A program made the translations under genes and the position numbers. A DNA stretch of 64,000 bases from Hyaloscypha bicolor E. Taxonomy: Eukaryota; Ascomycota; Leotiomycetes; Helotiales; Hyaloscyphaceae. The notes beneath the pieces were generated by a model. That model was not told the DNA's origin. It saw only the letters and a list, made by a program, of their open reading frames with translations, and ran no database searches. Positions 25,771 to 37,412 of this stretch are shown here, in pieces. How positions within the stretch are numbered: the first letter of the stretch is position 1; each line of letters opens with the position of its first letter. The DNA is taken from the NCBI RefSeq assembly GCF_002865645.1, contig NW_020194677.1:124001-188000 (forward strand). Reading direction: 5' to 3'.

Positions 25771-26070
25771 AAAGATTCTAGAATTATTTTACTACTAGAT
25801 TTGTATTCGAGATTATAACAAAATAATTAAATAAGCTAAAGCTCTATTTTCCGTTTTATTAGAACCTAAATTAGGGTAATAGTTCAGTAATTATAAAGTA
25901 GTACCAGGTAGTAATATAGTATAAACAAACAAGTTTTATTATTAAGTTAACCGATATATAAGCTATATACCTGTTAGGGTTCTCTATATAGGATAAGATA
26001 TTTAACTTGGTAGTTTACTTAGCTAATATATACTAGTATTAAGAATAGTAGTTAGATATAATATATTGAG
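25771..26070. other. 3' end of the NLR relic and spacer
   Basis: After the last ankyrin unit the frame loses the repeat pattern. No clear stop, terminator or polyadenylation signal was recognised. The AT content drops a little towards 26070. Confidence 0.35.
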
Positions 26071-26160
26071 ATATTTCTTTTCTTTTCCCCTATTTCTTTC
26101 CTCTAATACAAAACAAATAAAACCAAAATAAAACAAAATACTTACTCTGAGATATAATAG
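26071..26160 (+). promoter_or_regulatory. Pyrimidine-rich promoter-like tract
   Basis: A run of T/C (CTTTTCTTTTCCCC and following) passes into an A-rich CAAAACAAATAAAACC tract just before an ATG at 26172. CT-rich tracts followed by CAA-rich leaders are common at ascomycete promoters. This is suggestive only: the Helitron at 48.4-48.5 kb has a similar tract. Confidence 0.3.
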
Positions 26161-26171
26161 TCAAGCCAGAA

Positions 26172-27060
26172 ATGGCCTATAACCCAGTCAAAATTCATAA
26201 AGTTAATTACTAGGTAAATACTTCAAGTTCTCCGGCTATAGGCCTATATATCCCTTGCTTGTAATATCAGATAATATTTAGTTAATAGCTAGCTATATAA
26301 TATGGACTATTTTAAAGAGTATTCTAATAGTAGATTACCTGCAAGTTATTATACTTAATAATAAAGGACTTATTAAGATTAATTCGAGGTAAGCCAAATC
26401 TATTTTTTCCTATTTAAAATATTCTCTAATACTCTATAGACTTAATTTTATTAGAGATATTACTAATTCTAAGTACTATTTTGCTATAGGGAATATTATA
26501 GCCTAATTAGGAATTAAATACTATAATATAGTAATAGTAATAAGTTATAATACTGCCTTTAATATCTATTAGTAAATACTCGAATTATTATTTAACTATA
26601 TACCGGAATTTATTAAGTTTACTGAAATTCTATTTATAATTATATTAGTAATTAAAAAGAAGGCTATTATTTATAATTCGAGGAAAGAAATATAATTCGG
26701 GACTAAAGTAATAAAGAATTTCTTTAAAAATAACTTAAAACTAAAAAGTATAAATTTATTCTTAAGAATTTTCTATTAATTACTAATATCTCTTCTAATA
26801 TATTATAATTACTTGAGATTAGAAGTTTATAATAGCTTAAATAAAATAAAATAAATAATAGAGTTAATTATAAAATATAAGAAATTAGAAGATTTTCTTA
26901 AAAATTAATAAGTAAAAATAAATAATATAAGTAAAGCTATTATATAACTTTAATTATATCTTTTATTGAATTCTTTTAATCTTACTATATTAGATATATA
27001 TTATAACTTTAAGTTTTATTTTATTTTATTTTATTTAATTATATAATTATAATTTCTATT
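26172..27060 (+). pseudogene. Possible unknown gene relic downstream of the NLR relic
   Basis: Function unknown. An ATG at 26172 follows the promoter-like tract and opens a frame starting MAYNPVKIHKVNY. The stretch to about 26400 keeps more C-containing codons than the flanks, suggesting a diverged or lower-copy gene. A different frame reads better from 26330 onward, including INSRQAKSIFSYLKY. Because any frame is open once TAA/TAG are tolerated, this is weak evidence. In fungi NLR genes are often next to their effector genes, so the position is interesting, but no effector domain (HeLo, patatin, HET-S prion motif) was recognised. Confidence 0.25.
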
Positions 27061-27189
27061 TATTACCTATAATAAATCATATTTCTATAGAATATATATA
27101 ATAAATAATACTTTTATATAATTTACTAGAGGCTTAATATTAGAAAATAAGAATAAAATATAATATTAAGCTAGAGATCTTAGTATTAG

Positions 27190-27400
27190 TTTACTAGAAA
27201 TACTAAATACTATTATATATAATTATAAAATACTTATTATATTTATTATTAGTAAAGTAGTATATTATAGAAAATTAAGAGTTTAATTCAAGAAATTAAT
27301 CTCCTGAATTATATTACTAAACCTCTATTATATTTAATTGGGTCTAGTCTATAGAATAGGCTATATATATAATATAGTATATAATAATCTATAAAAGTAT
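27190..27400. repeat. Dispersed repeat B, partial copy
   Basis: It starts ATTAGTTTACTAGAAATACT and contains TGGGTCTAGTCTATAGAATA. Both words recur in the same order at 32440-32830. The two copies flank copia copy 2 (27770-30430) in the same orientation, as the LTRs of that element would. The middle parts differ in length, so this is a candidate LTR pair rather than a proven one. Confidence 0.5.
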
Positions 27401-27769
27401 ATTTAAATACTAGAAGCTTTTTAAAATATTAAAATATATAGTTTCCTATTTAAATATATACTAGTTTTCTAATTAGGTCTAGTCTTATGCTTTCTAATTA
27501 TATTATATATTTATATAATATTCTTCTATTAATATTACTGCTTCTATATATCTATTTCCTATTAATATATCTCTCTTCTATTAGTATATTTCTTTTTTCT
27601 ATTTTATATATTACTTTATTTATATTTTATTTATTTCTCTATATCTAGTTATATAATATTTGTATTAATTAAATACTTGAGGGCATTTATAGGCTTTAAT
27701 TTCATTATAGAATCGGTAGAATTCAATTCTTCTTTAATTTACTTAATCTCTATAATCTCCCGTTATTTA
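27401..27769. other. AT-rich stretch, no gene
   Basis: No coding motif. Around 27525-27625 a ~25-bp TCTATTAATAT/TTCTATTAGTAT-type word recurs three to four times, forming a loose pyrimidine-rich tandem array. Confidence 0.4.
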
Positions 27770-30430
27770 TATATTTAGTAAAGATATATTATATTAATTA
27801 TAAGTTACTTTTCCTATATAGTTCCGAGCTTTATAAAGTATTTATATAAGGATTTCGAGTCTATATAAATAACTAGTAGTAAATTAATTTCTAGGGCTTT
27901 ATTAATTATTAATTTAATTATAGTACTTATATTAAAACTATATATTATACTATATAACTTAAAGGCTAATATATTTCGGGTAATTCTTCTATACTTTATA
28001 AATAACTAGTAAATAATATTCGTATTCTAAATAATATTAGCTAAGGCTAAAATATATTCTATTTATAAAAATAAATCTCTATTATTTATAAAGAATAAAT
28101 TAGTTAATATAATTAAGCAGAAAGTGTCTCTTTATTTAGCTTTATAAATTATAGTCTCTTAATAGTATTTTTAACTTATTACTAGAAGTATTTATTAAAT
28201 AAACTAATATTGTTTTCTATAAATTTAATAGCTTAAATAGCTATTATAAGGTTATAGAAGGCTTTAGGTTAATAAACTAATATAATATACGTTTCTTAGG
28301 TTTATTAGATAATATATTATTCCTTAATTATACGGTTTATATATATAGTACTTCTATTATTTATTATACTAAAGTTCTTAATTAATATAGTCTTAAGATT
28401 ACTATACTAATACTCTTATATAAAAGTAATTCCGGTAATATAATTAAAGGAAATAAAGGGTTATATTTGCTTATTCGAGGTAAAATACTATAAACTAGAA
28501 ATATAGAAATAATTCTATTTAATTCTATAGTATTATTAATTATTTTAAAGGCTATTTATAATACTATATCCTTATTAATTCCTTTAATTTTAGCTATAAT
28601 AATTTTATAAGCTTATTAAACTATATTATAGTATTATTTAATAATTCTAATAAAATAATAAGCTTTTATAAAAATAAAAATAATTTTAGTTTCTATTAAA
28701 TTCGCAAGCTATATAAACTCTTTACTAATAAACTGCTTTCTAGTATTTATAGTAATATAATTAGAAGGGCCTAAATAAGTATTAATCTAATACTATTTTA
28801 GGGCATTCTATATATATTAAATATTAAGGTTCTATAGCTAATATCTTATTTAATACTATATTTCCTTATTAATAATATATAATATAAGCTTTCTATATAT
28901 ATATATAGAAAATATTAATAATAATAAAGTAATTAAAGCTAATATTGTCCCTTAAATTAAACTTGAATTAACTAAGTAATTTATTATATATTTAATACTA
29001 TTTATAATATCTTATAAAATATTCGAAGGCTTATTTATTAACTTTATAGCCCGCTTATTCTAAAACGTTTTATAGTTTCTCAATTAATAAATAGCCGAAT
29101 TCATAATATAATTATTATAATTCAGGTTTTATAAAGAAATAAGAATTAAAAGTAAAGGATTTCAATATAAAAGTCTTTAGGAAAGTATTTTATAATAAGA
29201 AAGAATAACTGAAATATTATATTATAAATATATATTATCTAATAAATATAATTAGATAATTATTAAAATTATTAAAATATATCTTTAATTCGTCTATATC
29301 TATTAAGCTTAATAAAAATAAAGTCTTTAAGAATATAATGTGAAATTATATAAACCTAATTAGTATTTCTATAACTATAAATTCTAAAGAAGATAATATT
29401 TTAATTCCAAACTTAATTTTAATATATCTTTTAGTAAATCTATTAAGCTTAATACTATGATTTATTTATTATAAAGCTTAGAATTAATTGAAACTGGTAA
29501 TTAAGTATTTAATAGCCCTAATATCTATTATAATTCTATAAAAGCAATTAGTATTATATTTAGATATATTCTCTATTATAAAGATTTAAAAGTTTTCTAT
29601 AAGTAATTTACTTAATTTTAAGATATAACTCTCTCTTATTAATAAATAATAGTAAGAGTAGTTTATAAGCTAATTTATAAGGTTACCGGCTATATTTAAT
29701 AGTATATTAGAAGGTTATAAATTAGAAGTAATAAAAAGAATTTGAACTAAAGTAAAATAGAAATCTGAAGTATTCTCTTTAAAGTTCTTTATATTTACTA
29801 GTAAAGTATTAAAAGTACTATTTAGTTTATTTATATTATTTCTATTATTTTATTTATCTCTTAGTTTGCCTTTAATAAAAGCTATATAACTTAAATATAT
29901 TCTTATAAACTTTTTCTTAAACCCTAAAGAGTTTAGAGCCTTGAACTAATAGAGGTTTCTAGTTCTAAATTAAGCTTTCTTATTCTATTACTTTCTATTA
30001 ATATATTTCTAGAATTAATAATCTAGTTTCCGGTATATAAAGCACGACTTTAAAGAATCTATATAATTATTATCTTAGTTATAGGGCTTATAAGAGTTTA
30101 TATAGTTATTATAATATTAATAATTCCCGAATTAATAACTATTTAAATAATTATTTAAATAGTATTATTAATTAATAAAGAAAGTATTAGTATTATTTAA
30201 ATTAATCTTCTTAAAGGCTATAATTAAGAACTATAGCTTATAGAAAATCTTACTAAAGTCTATTAGAGGATCTAAAATAGTATATTTATATACTTCGAAA
30301 TCTTAGTAAATAGTAATAATTTTATTATAAAGAAACTTAATTATTTATAAGGTAAATATAAAGCTATATTATAATTAATATAGCTTATTAATTATTAATT
30401 AAATAACTTTATAAATCGATTTTCACGTAT
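27770..30430 (-). pseudogene. Copia copy 2: internally deleted Ty1/copia relic
   Basis: Minus-strand relative of copia copy 1, alignable over RNase H (27770-28330 with 13440-13950) and over integrase (28440-29000 with 15420-15990). The gag zinc knuckle lies near 30030-30050 (CFI then RKLDY). The segment that holds RT in copy 1 (about 14000-14950) is missing: RNase H passes to integrase within about 100 bp of 28340-28440. The copy therefore cannot have been autonomous, unless the deletion came later. The mutations are the same RIP type, with Q-to-stop changes throughout. Copies of repeat B on both sides may be its LTRs. Confidence 0.8.
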
Positions 30431-31748
30431 ATTTCTTTAATATTAAAAACTATATAATTATATTTTAATAAAAATCTAACTAAAGAAATAACTATTAAAA
30501 GAGAGAATTTAGCTAGAGAAGTAGTTATTAAAAAGAAGAATCTAGCTAAAGAAGAGACTAGAGCTAGAAAGAAGTCTAAGAAAGAGCTTATTAAAGGAAA
30601 GGCTAGAAAAAGAATAAAGTTAGTAAAAAATAGCTAATAAAGAAGAAATAGTCTACTATTTTTATAGAAAATCGAAAATTCAAGTATAAAGTAAAGAAAG
30701 TAAAGAAAGAAAAAGAAAATATTAAATTTATTAATATAAAAAATAGTACTTTAAAATAAAAGATAATATTTAGAGGTATTCTAAAAGATATATTAAAGTT
30801 TAAAAAATAAAAGATTCAAGATTTTAATTCTAGTAAGATTTCTAATAATAAATATAAATATAATATATTAAAAGAATAAAAAGAAATACTTAGTAACTAA
30901 AATAACTATAAATTTAATAAATTATATCCTACTATTTTAGAACTAATTTATAAATAAAAGTATTTTAAAAGTATTAATAAATCTATTAGAATTCCCTATA
31001 CTAAATACTATAAATAACTTAAAAGTATCTTTAAGCTTAATATAAAACTCTTTATAATAGAGAATTTTATAAATTAGCTCTTTTTAATTTATAATATAAC
31101 TATTTATATATAAAAGAAAGCCTAGAATAAAAGAATTTAAAGTAACTACTATTTATCTAAAAAGCCTTTTATATAAAGATATATATATAAGATAAAGGAA
31201 CTTAAGATATTTATTTATTTCTTTTTGAAATAAAGAACCAGATATTTGTTTAGAAAAAACTATAATATAGAAATAAAAAAGAGTTTTACTAGTTTCTTTT
31301 CTCAAAAAGCTAATCTACTATTTTATATAGACCGTCTAGTCTATATAAGCTATACTATATAATTAAAAACTAATAAAGTATATTAAAAGTAAAAAAAGAT
31401 TTAAAAAAATAAAGATATTATTATATTTAAATAATATTATATATTATTTATATATTTTAATAAATATAAGTTATTATAAATATCCTTTATATTAAATATT
31501 TAAAAAGAATATTTAATATAAATAAAATTAAAACCTTAATACTAAGTTTTAATCTAAGTATTTAAGTATTTAGTTTTATTATATAAAAACTATTAATAAT
31601 AAAACATTAATTTTTTAATATAAAATTTATTATTATTTTTAGTATTCTAATTTTAAAATTAGAGTTAATTTAATAAATTTCAGAACTAGTTATAAGTTAT
31701 TAAAATTTAATTAGTATATTTATAATTTCGGATAAAGACTCATTTTAA
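30431..31748 (+). other. Lys/Glu-rich degraded coding-like stretch, unidentified
   Basis: Around 30480-30740 a plus-strand frame is dense in Lys, Glu and Arg codons (for example ETRARKKSKKELIKGKARKR), resembling the charged coiled-coil tail of a transposase such as the one at 2690-2960. Downstream to about 31420 no family was recognised. It may be a second DNA-transposon relic, or the gag of a retroelement. No function is proposed. Confidence 0.3.
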
Positions 31749-31873
31749 AAGAGAAGTAATTAAATCTCAGGCTTAAAGAAAAAGAAATAATAAATCTCTC
31801 GGTTTAATAAAGAGAAGTAATAAATTTATTAGTTTAATAAAAAGAAGTAATTAGTAATATTACGGCTTAATAA
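31749..31873. repeat. About 30-bp tandem repeat, 4 copies
   Basis: Four head-to-tail units at roughly 31749-31780, 31781-31810, 31811-31840 and 31841-31873. Each contains AAGTAATAAAT (or a variant) followed by a GGTTTAATAA-type word; differences are mostly transitions. This could be a subterminal or LTR array of a neighbouring element. Confidence 0.65.
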
Positions 31874-31987
31874 AACGGGATATATTATATTAAAGTATTT
31901 AATTCTATATTAAAGTAGAGTAATTATTAATAAATAATTTATTAAGGTATATTTAATTAATAATAAGGCATTTTAATTTGAAATCTA

Positions 31988-32028
31988 ATAGCCGTAATAG
32001 TAATTTTATTAATAATAATTACGGCTAT
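31988..32028. repeat. Inverted repeat with 11-bp arms
   Basis: ATAGCCGTAAT (31988-31998) and ATTACGGCTAT (32018-32028) are perfect reverse complements around a 19-nt AT loop. The GC core stands out in very AT-rich DNA. It may be a transposon end or a terminator-like hairpin; no role is assigned. Confidence 0.65.
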
Positions 32029-32439
32029 AATAATTTAAATCTATAGTTAAATTAATTATATATAATATTTAGTTTTCTCTTTAGTTTTTAGAAAATTAAA
32101 TACTCGGTATTTATTTAAAATTATAATTACTTTATTATTAAAAATCAGCTTTTAACTAAGTAATTTTATTATTTTTACTTTATAATTAATTAAAATATAT
32201 AATTCTAATAAATATAATTAAGGAAAAACCTTTATTTAATATTTTTAGAAGAAGTCTCAAATATAAAAAGATTCTAAAAATTAAGGTTCTTGAATTATAT
32301 TATAAGAAGAATATTAAGAAATAGAGTATATTTATATTTATCTAAAAGGATTTATTTAGGGCCTAGTAATAAACTTATAATACTTACTCGAATAAGGTAA
32401 ATATTATTATTATTATATTATATAAAACTATTAGTTTAC

Positions 32440-32830
32440 TAGAAATACTAAATATAGTTATATATATATTATAAAATAATAATTATATTTATTTATTAGT
32501 TATAATACATACTGCTTTACTAGTAAATTTAGCATCGCGTAATAGTAATAATACATATAGCTATTACTAGTATTTAGAATACTAGAGCTCCTATATTTAG
32601 AGCTTCTTTTCTTAGTTTAGTATTCTCGGAATAGAACTATTTTACCTGCTTTCTAAATCTAGAAACCCCGTTTTATAATATTAGTAAAATAGTATATTTT
32701 AGAAATAAAAAGAGATATATATTATAGTATTAATATATTCTCTCTAAATTTGCTATATCTAATTGGGTTTAGTCTATAGAAAGAGCCGTATATATAATAT
32801 AAGGTTATATATATAATAAATTAGTAATAT
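32440..32830. repeat. Dispersed repeat B, copy 2 (longest)
   Basis: It shares its start with 27190 (ATTAGTTTACTAGAAATACT) and its middle, inverted, with 14960-15200 and 44930-45070. It keeps the GC-richer words AGCATCGCGTAATAG and AAACCCCGTTTTATAAT, so it is the least mutated copy. It lies upstream (minus sense) of copia copy 2 and may be its 5' LTR. Exact ends and target duplication are not resolved. Confidence 0.55.
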
Positions 32831-33379
32831 AGTTATTTTAATAAAAACTTTATATAACTTATAAGAGGCTTATTATAGAAATAGTTCCTTTTAAAAACTA
32901 ATTACCTAAAAGAAGTTTAAGGCTTTTCTTATAAATATAATTAAGTTTTCTAAGACTTAAAGTTAAGATACTTTTAAAATAATTATAAAACTATATACTT
33001 AAATAATTATATTTAAGACTAAATTTAGGGCTATAAATAAATCTAGTTATATTTAGACTCTTAATATTACTTTAATAAACCAGGAACTTAGGAAGATATT
33101 AGTTTTTATATTTTATAAAAGATTAATTATCTCTATTTCTTATTAATTAAAAATAATATAATATATTAAATATATTATTAATTATTAGTATACTAAATAG
33201 AGATAGAGTTCTAGAATTATAAATAAATAATATAAAGCAAATAATTATAAAATTTGCTTCTTATTCTATATAAAAGAGAAACAGGTAAGCTTCTAAAAAA
33301 AAAGCTTGCCTTATATATTAGCTAAGTAATTATATAACTAAATAAGTAAATATATAGCCTGATATTATATAACCTTCTT
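32831..33379. other. AT-rich stretch, no gene recognised
   Basis: No motif on either strand. Two AAGCTTGCC/AGGTAAGCTTC-type words near 33285-33315 form a small inverted pair. Confidence 0.35.
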
Positions 33380-33780
33380 TATATATAACTCTTATTCCGA
33401 TATTAATAAAGATTAATATTTAAAATATAAAGCAAGTATTAAAGAATTAAATTTAAACTCTAATACTAATAATAATATTTAATCTTTTAATACCTCAAAG
33501 AGAGATAAAAGAAAGAAGAAGAAAAAAGCCTATAAGTTTTAAAATAATTCTAAAAACAATTAGGCTATTTCCTTTAACCCTAATTCTAGAATCTAAGTAA
33601 ATTATAAGATTATTTATTTTACTTATAACTAAAAGAGATATTTCTCTAGAGATAAAAGATACTTGAAGTATATTAATTAGGCCTAAAAGTTCCCTAAAAA
33701 GGCTAAGGCTAAAGAAGATATTATTATAACTTAATATTATATAAACTAGATTATATAAGCTAATTAAAAGTAAAGCTTCT
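33380..33780 (+). pseudogene. Possible retrotransposon gag relic with zinc-knuckle-like motif
   Basis: A plus-strand frame reads a Lys-rich stretch (KRDKRKKKKKAYKF near 33497-33540) and then YFTYNQKRYFSRDKRY at 33612-33659. If the Tyr are former Cys/His and the Arg a former Gly, this resembles a CxxCxxxGHxxxxC knuckle (CFTCxQKGHFSRD). The fourth ligand does not line up well. No protease or RT follows downstream, so the element was truncated or replaced. Confidence 0.35.
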
Positions 33781-34093
33781 TAGCTAGAAGTATAGAAATA
33801 GTATTTGATATTAGATTAAACCTATATAACTTATATTTCTTATAAGTAAGTAATCTAATCTAATTAACCTTTATAAGTTTTATAAATTTTAACTTAAGGT
33901 AATTATATAATACTACAAATTTTACTTTATATAAGAGACTTCTTATATAAATAATATAAAAAAAATCTATAAATAACCTTAATAATATTATATTACTCTT
34001 AATATCTTTATATATATAAATACTTCTTATACTATTATTCTTCTAGTCTCAAACTATTCTTAAAGCTTATATATTACTCTTATAGTAATTCTT

Positions 34094-34543
34094 ATGTCTT
34101 TCCCTCTTCTTTTAGGGTTATATTTAGAGATATCTTCCTTATAAGAAAGCTAATTCTTCTCTAAAGACCCTAGTAATAGTTCTAAAGATATTAGTCCAAA
34201 TAAGCCTTAATAGTCTCTTTATAATACAAATATTCTAGCTATAACTTTCGGTTTATTATATCCAGTCTCCTTTAGAAGTTCTTACCCAACTTCCGGGATA
34301 ATAGTAGCCTCAGACATAATAATAATCCTCGACGTTTAGAAGATCTAGTTATAGGCCCGGAACCATATAGAAGGCCTTCTGGATATAGAATATTATAAAG
34401 AAGTTTCGGTAAAGCTGGGTATAAAGTGGTATAGGAAAGGCTACGGGAAGTTCGAGGTACCGGAGGCTTTGGATAATTTCTTGGCAGAGGGTAGAGAAGA
34501 AGTTGATTATGGCTTTTGTGCCCAGATACTAAGAGTAATATGA
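34094..34543 (+). pseudogene. Unknown protein gene relic in a GC-normal island
   Basis: Function not recognised. The frame starts at ATG 34094 (MSFPLL) and runs ~149 codons to TGA at 34541-34543. It is broken only by seven to eight TAA/TAG, each explainable as CAA/CAG. The last part is protein-like and nearly unmutated: KEVSVKLGIKWYRKGYG then FEVPEALDNFLAEGREEVDY (34387-34517). Codon use here is close to that of a normal gene. The GC-normal stretch begins near 34255 and continues to about 34920, past the stop. The 5' half grades into AT-rich DNA, so RIP seems to have leaked in from the repeat side. A minus-strand ORF across 34507-34797 is judged a shadow. Confidence 0.45.
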
Positions 34544-34929
34544 GACGCTAGAGTCGGGGTTGCTTTAATATTAATTAAACGGCAGGTTCGAAGGATGCTT
34601 GTATTAGCTAGGCTTGATTCTTTTATAGAAATCATTTCATTTGACGAGAGTAATAGAGGGCGACTAGGCTTTGCAAGGTGAGATCGGAGAGTAACAAATA
34701 ACTGTACGAGAAAAGGAAAACAGGACAGGGTAGAGTTATCCAGGCAACAGCCATGGCAATAGGGAATAAGGCCCTCTATATTTAGCTGCCTCTCCATATT
34801 TGGCTGCCCCTGATAATGCTTGCTTAATCTGACTAATACTCGTATAGTTTTCGTATTCCGACCCCCCTAAAATAGCAATATAACTATCCCGGATCCGGGG
34901 ATTAAAACACTACTACCTTAACTCTAAGA
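34544..34929. other. GC-normal sequence 3' of the unknown gene relic
   Basis: Not RIP-mutated. The plus frame of the upstream relic stays open for another ~45 codons after the TGA (ARVGVALILIK and on), so the TGA could itself be a mutated CGA/TGG, or this may be 3' UTR. A homopurine AAGGAAAACAGGACAGGG tract lies near 34710. No conserved domain was recognised. Confidence 0.35.
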
Positions 34930-36265
34930 GTAATATATTAATATTAATATTTATTTTACTAATTAATAATATTATTCTTAAAACCTTTTGAATTATTATT
35001 TATTCGTAAATTATTAATATAATTTTAGTTATAATTTTAAAACCTGTAATAATTATATTTTAAAATCGTATTTTATATATAAGAAACTCAAATATTATTT
35101 TCAGAAATATATATTAAAGAAATAAAAAACTAAAAAGATTTAATTTAGATTTTGAAACTTTTATAATTTTAAGAAATACTTTAATAATACTTGTATATAA
35201 TATATTACTAGAACTAAAAAAATAATAAATAATAAAAATAGTAAAAATAAACTAGAAAATAAAACTTTTAAAGCTTTATTAATAAATAAATAAAAATAAA
35301 TAAAAATATTTAGATTTCTATTTTATTTCTATTAAAAACTTTTTAGCTACTTTTACTATTTCTGCTTTTATTATTTCTATAACTAATCCTTTTATAAATA
35401 ACCTTATTTCTCTTTTTTTATATATTAAATAATAAATAATAAATAGAAACTATATTTTAAAGCTTATTAAATAAATAAAGAATACTAGAATATTTGTAAT
35501 TAATAATATATTAAATTTTAAATTTTAAATTTTTTATAAAATTATAATTAATATTAGAGCTTTTAGATTTTTAATTATTAGTTCTAACTAATTCCAAACT
35601 TTATAATAAACCAATAATAATATTTAATTTAATAAAACTATTAAAGATTAAGTTAATATTTAGTTTAATATTAGATTTATATTTTTTTATTAAATCTATA
35701 ATAATAAAAATACTAATTAGATAAATATAATTCTATATTATATTTATAAAACCTTTATTTCTATTTAGTTTAATTAATATAAATAAGCTAGAAATCTATT
35801 TTAATAATTTTATTAATAATTTTATTATTTTTATTAGATATTATATATTTATAATATAATATTTTAAATTCTTTATTTATAATTCCTGCTTTTTTTTTAT
35901 AGAAATTAAATTATAATATTTATTTATTAATAAACTCCGGAATATATAGAAATAAATAAGCTATAATATTAATATAAAAGCCTTTAAATACCTTATAAAA
36001 TATTATAAATAATACTAGAAATTCGAATAATTACTAAAATAATTCAAGTTTAATTTAAAAAATAATATTAGTTTTAATTATTTATTATTTCTAATATTTT
36101 CTATATTTCTAAAAAGTTTATATTTTATATTATTAATAAAAGTACTCGATATTAAGCTAGCTAATAGCTTCAAAATATTAGTATTTTATATATTTGAAAT
36201 ATTTTAAAATAATATTAAATTAATATCTATTAAGGCTTTTCTAATTAAATTATAATAAATACTAG
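34930..36265 (+). pseudogene. Copia copy 4: 5' part of a Ty1/copia pol, truncated
   Basis: Direct repeat of 38690-40080, alignable over its whole length, and of the integrase N-terminal part of copia copies 1 and 2. The end of the block reads FKFNLKNNISFNY near 36045, the family RFKFTLRDDLDFNY integrase start. The copy stops abruptly at 36265, in the integrase at the point where copy 3 continues into its core, and repeat A begins there. The 3' half (integrase core, RT, RNase H) was not found beyond the repeat, so the element is truncated, not just interrupted. Confidence 0.7.
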
Positions 36266-36440
36266 TATTAGTATAACTATAATTTTATATTATATAAGTA
36301 ATTTAACTAGTAACTAGTTCCTATTAAATTTAATAGATTTAGGAATTATATATTAATATTATAATATTATAATTTTTATTTCTAAATAATAATAATTTTA
36401 TTAACTTATATAAATAATATTAATTAGTTTATATTTAGAT
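36266..36440 (-). repeat. Dispersed repeat A, copy 3 (reverse)
   Basis: It begins with TATTAGTATA exactly where copia copy 4 breaks off. It shares AGGAATTATATATTAATA and ATTATAATATTATAATTTT with copies 4 and 5 and, more diverged, with copies 1 and 2. The abrupt start at a coding junction supports TATTAGTATA as the true end of the repeat. Confidence 0.6.
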
Positions 36441-37412
36441 TAGAATAAGATTTATTTATATATATAAATTAGATAATAAAAAGAATTAAACTATATTTAT
36501 TTAAGATTCGATTTCTTGAAAATAAAGCTATTATTTTATATTAAAAAAGAAATAATTATTAATTACCTTTATTTATAATTCGATTTTATAAAAAGAAAAA
36601 AGTATTTAATTTTATTAAGGCCTAATTAAGCTATATTAAAAGAAGGAAATAATAGTTACTTTTATTTATAATTCGGTTTTATAAAAAAAACCATTTCTTA
36701 TTAGTTACTAAATAGTTAATTATTTAATTACCTAACTATTTTATAAAACTATATTTTTTACAAAAATTACTCTTTTTATAATTACCTAAATACTTGAAGT
36801 TCTTAAGCTTTAGAACTATTAAGTTCTTCCGAAATCTTAATATTTTATTTCTTATTATAAATAAAAAATTTATTTTAAATATAATAATTTCTATTTATTT
36901 ATTTTATAAATTTTTCTTTTTTTTATAAATTATTATATTTTAAACTAAATATAAGCCTATAAAATATATAATAATAAAACCTATTATAATAAATAATTCC
37001 TTTATTAGATTTATTTAATTTAATTATTCTATATTTATAAGAAATAATAATTTAAAAAAAATAGTAATAAAATAAAATTATGAAATTAATCTAGATATTA
37101 TTATAATATAAGAAAAATTCGAATTTTTAAATACTAAGCTATTTTAATATATTTTTTGTAAAATAAATAATAATAATTTTTAGGAATTATTTAAATATAA
37201 TTTTAAAGATTTTATTTATTAAAAGAACTTTAATAAGCTTAAACTTCCGAAAATACTATATTTATATAAGATTTTTTAGTATAATAATATATATAATAAA
37301 ATACTAGTATTTTTATTATTATAATTATTTTATTTTTTATTATTAAAGAAAATATATAATATATTTAGATAAATAAAAATCTATTAATAGCTAAATTAGA
37401 TTTTATATAGTA
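36441..37412. other. AT-rich stretch, no gene recognised
   Basis: No coding motif. A ~45-bp word (ATTACCTTTATTTATAATTC then GATTTTATAAAAA) near 36560-36600 recurs at 36655-36695 as a direct repeat with transitions. Confidence 0.4.

Noticed and set aside
31749..31873. CRISPR-like array
   Set aside because: The units are directly adjacent with no spacers, diverged, and in a fungal genome. It is an ordinary tandem repeat.
34507..34797. Minus-strand 96-codon ORF
   Set aside because: It is antisense to the plus-strand pseudogene and its 3' continuation, whose sequence (FEVPEALDNFLAEG) looks more like protein. In GC-normal DNA such a length occurs by chance.
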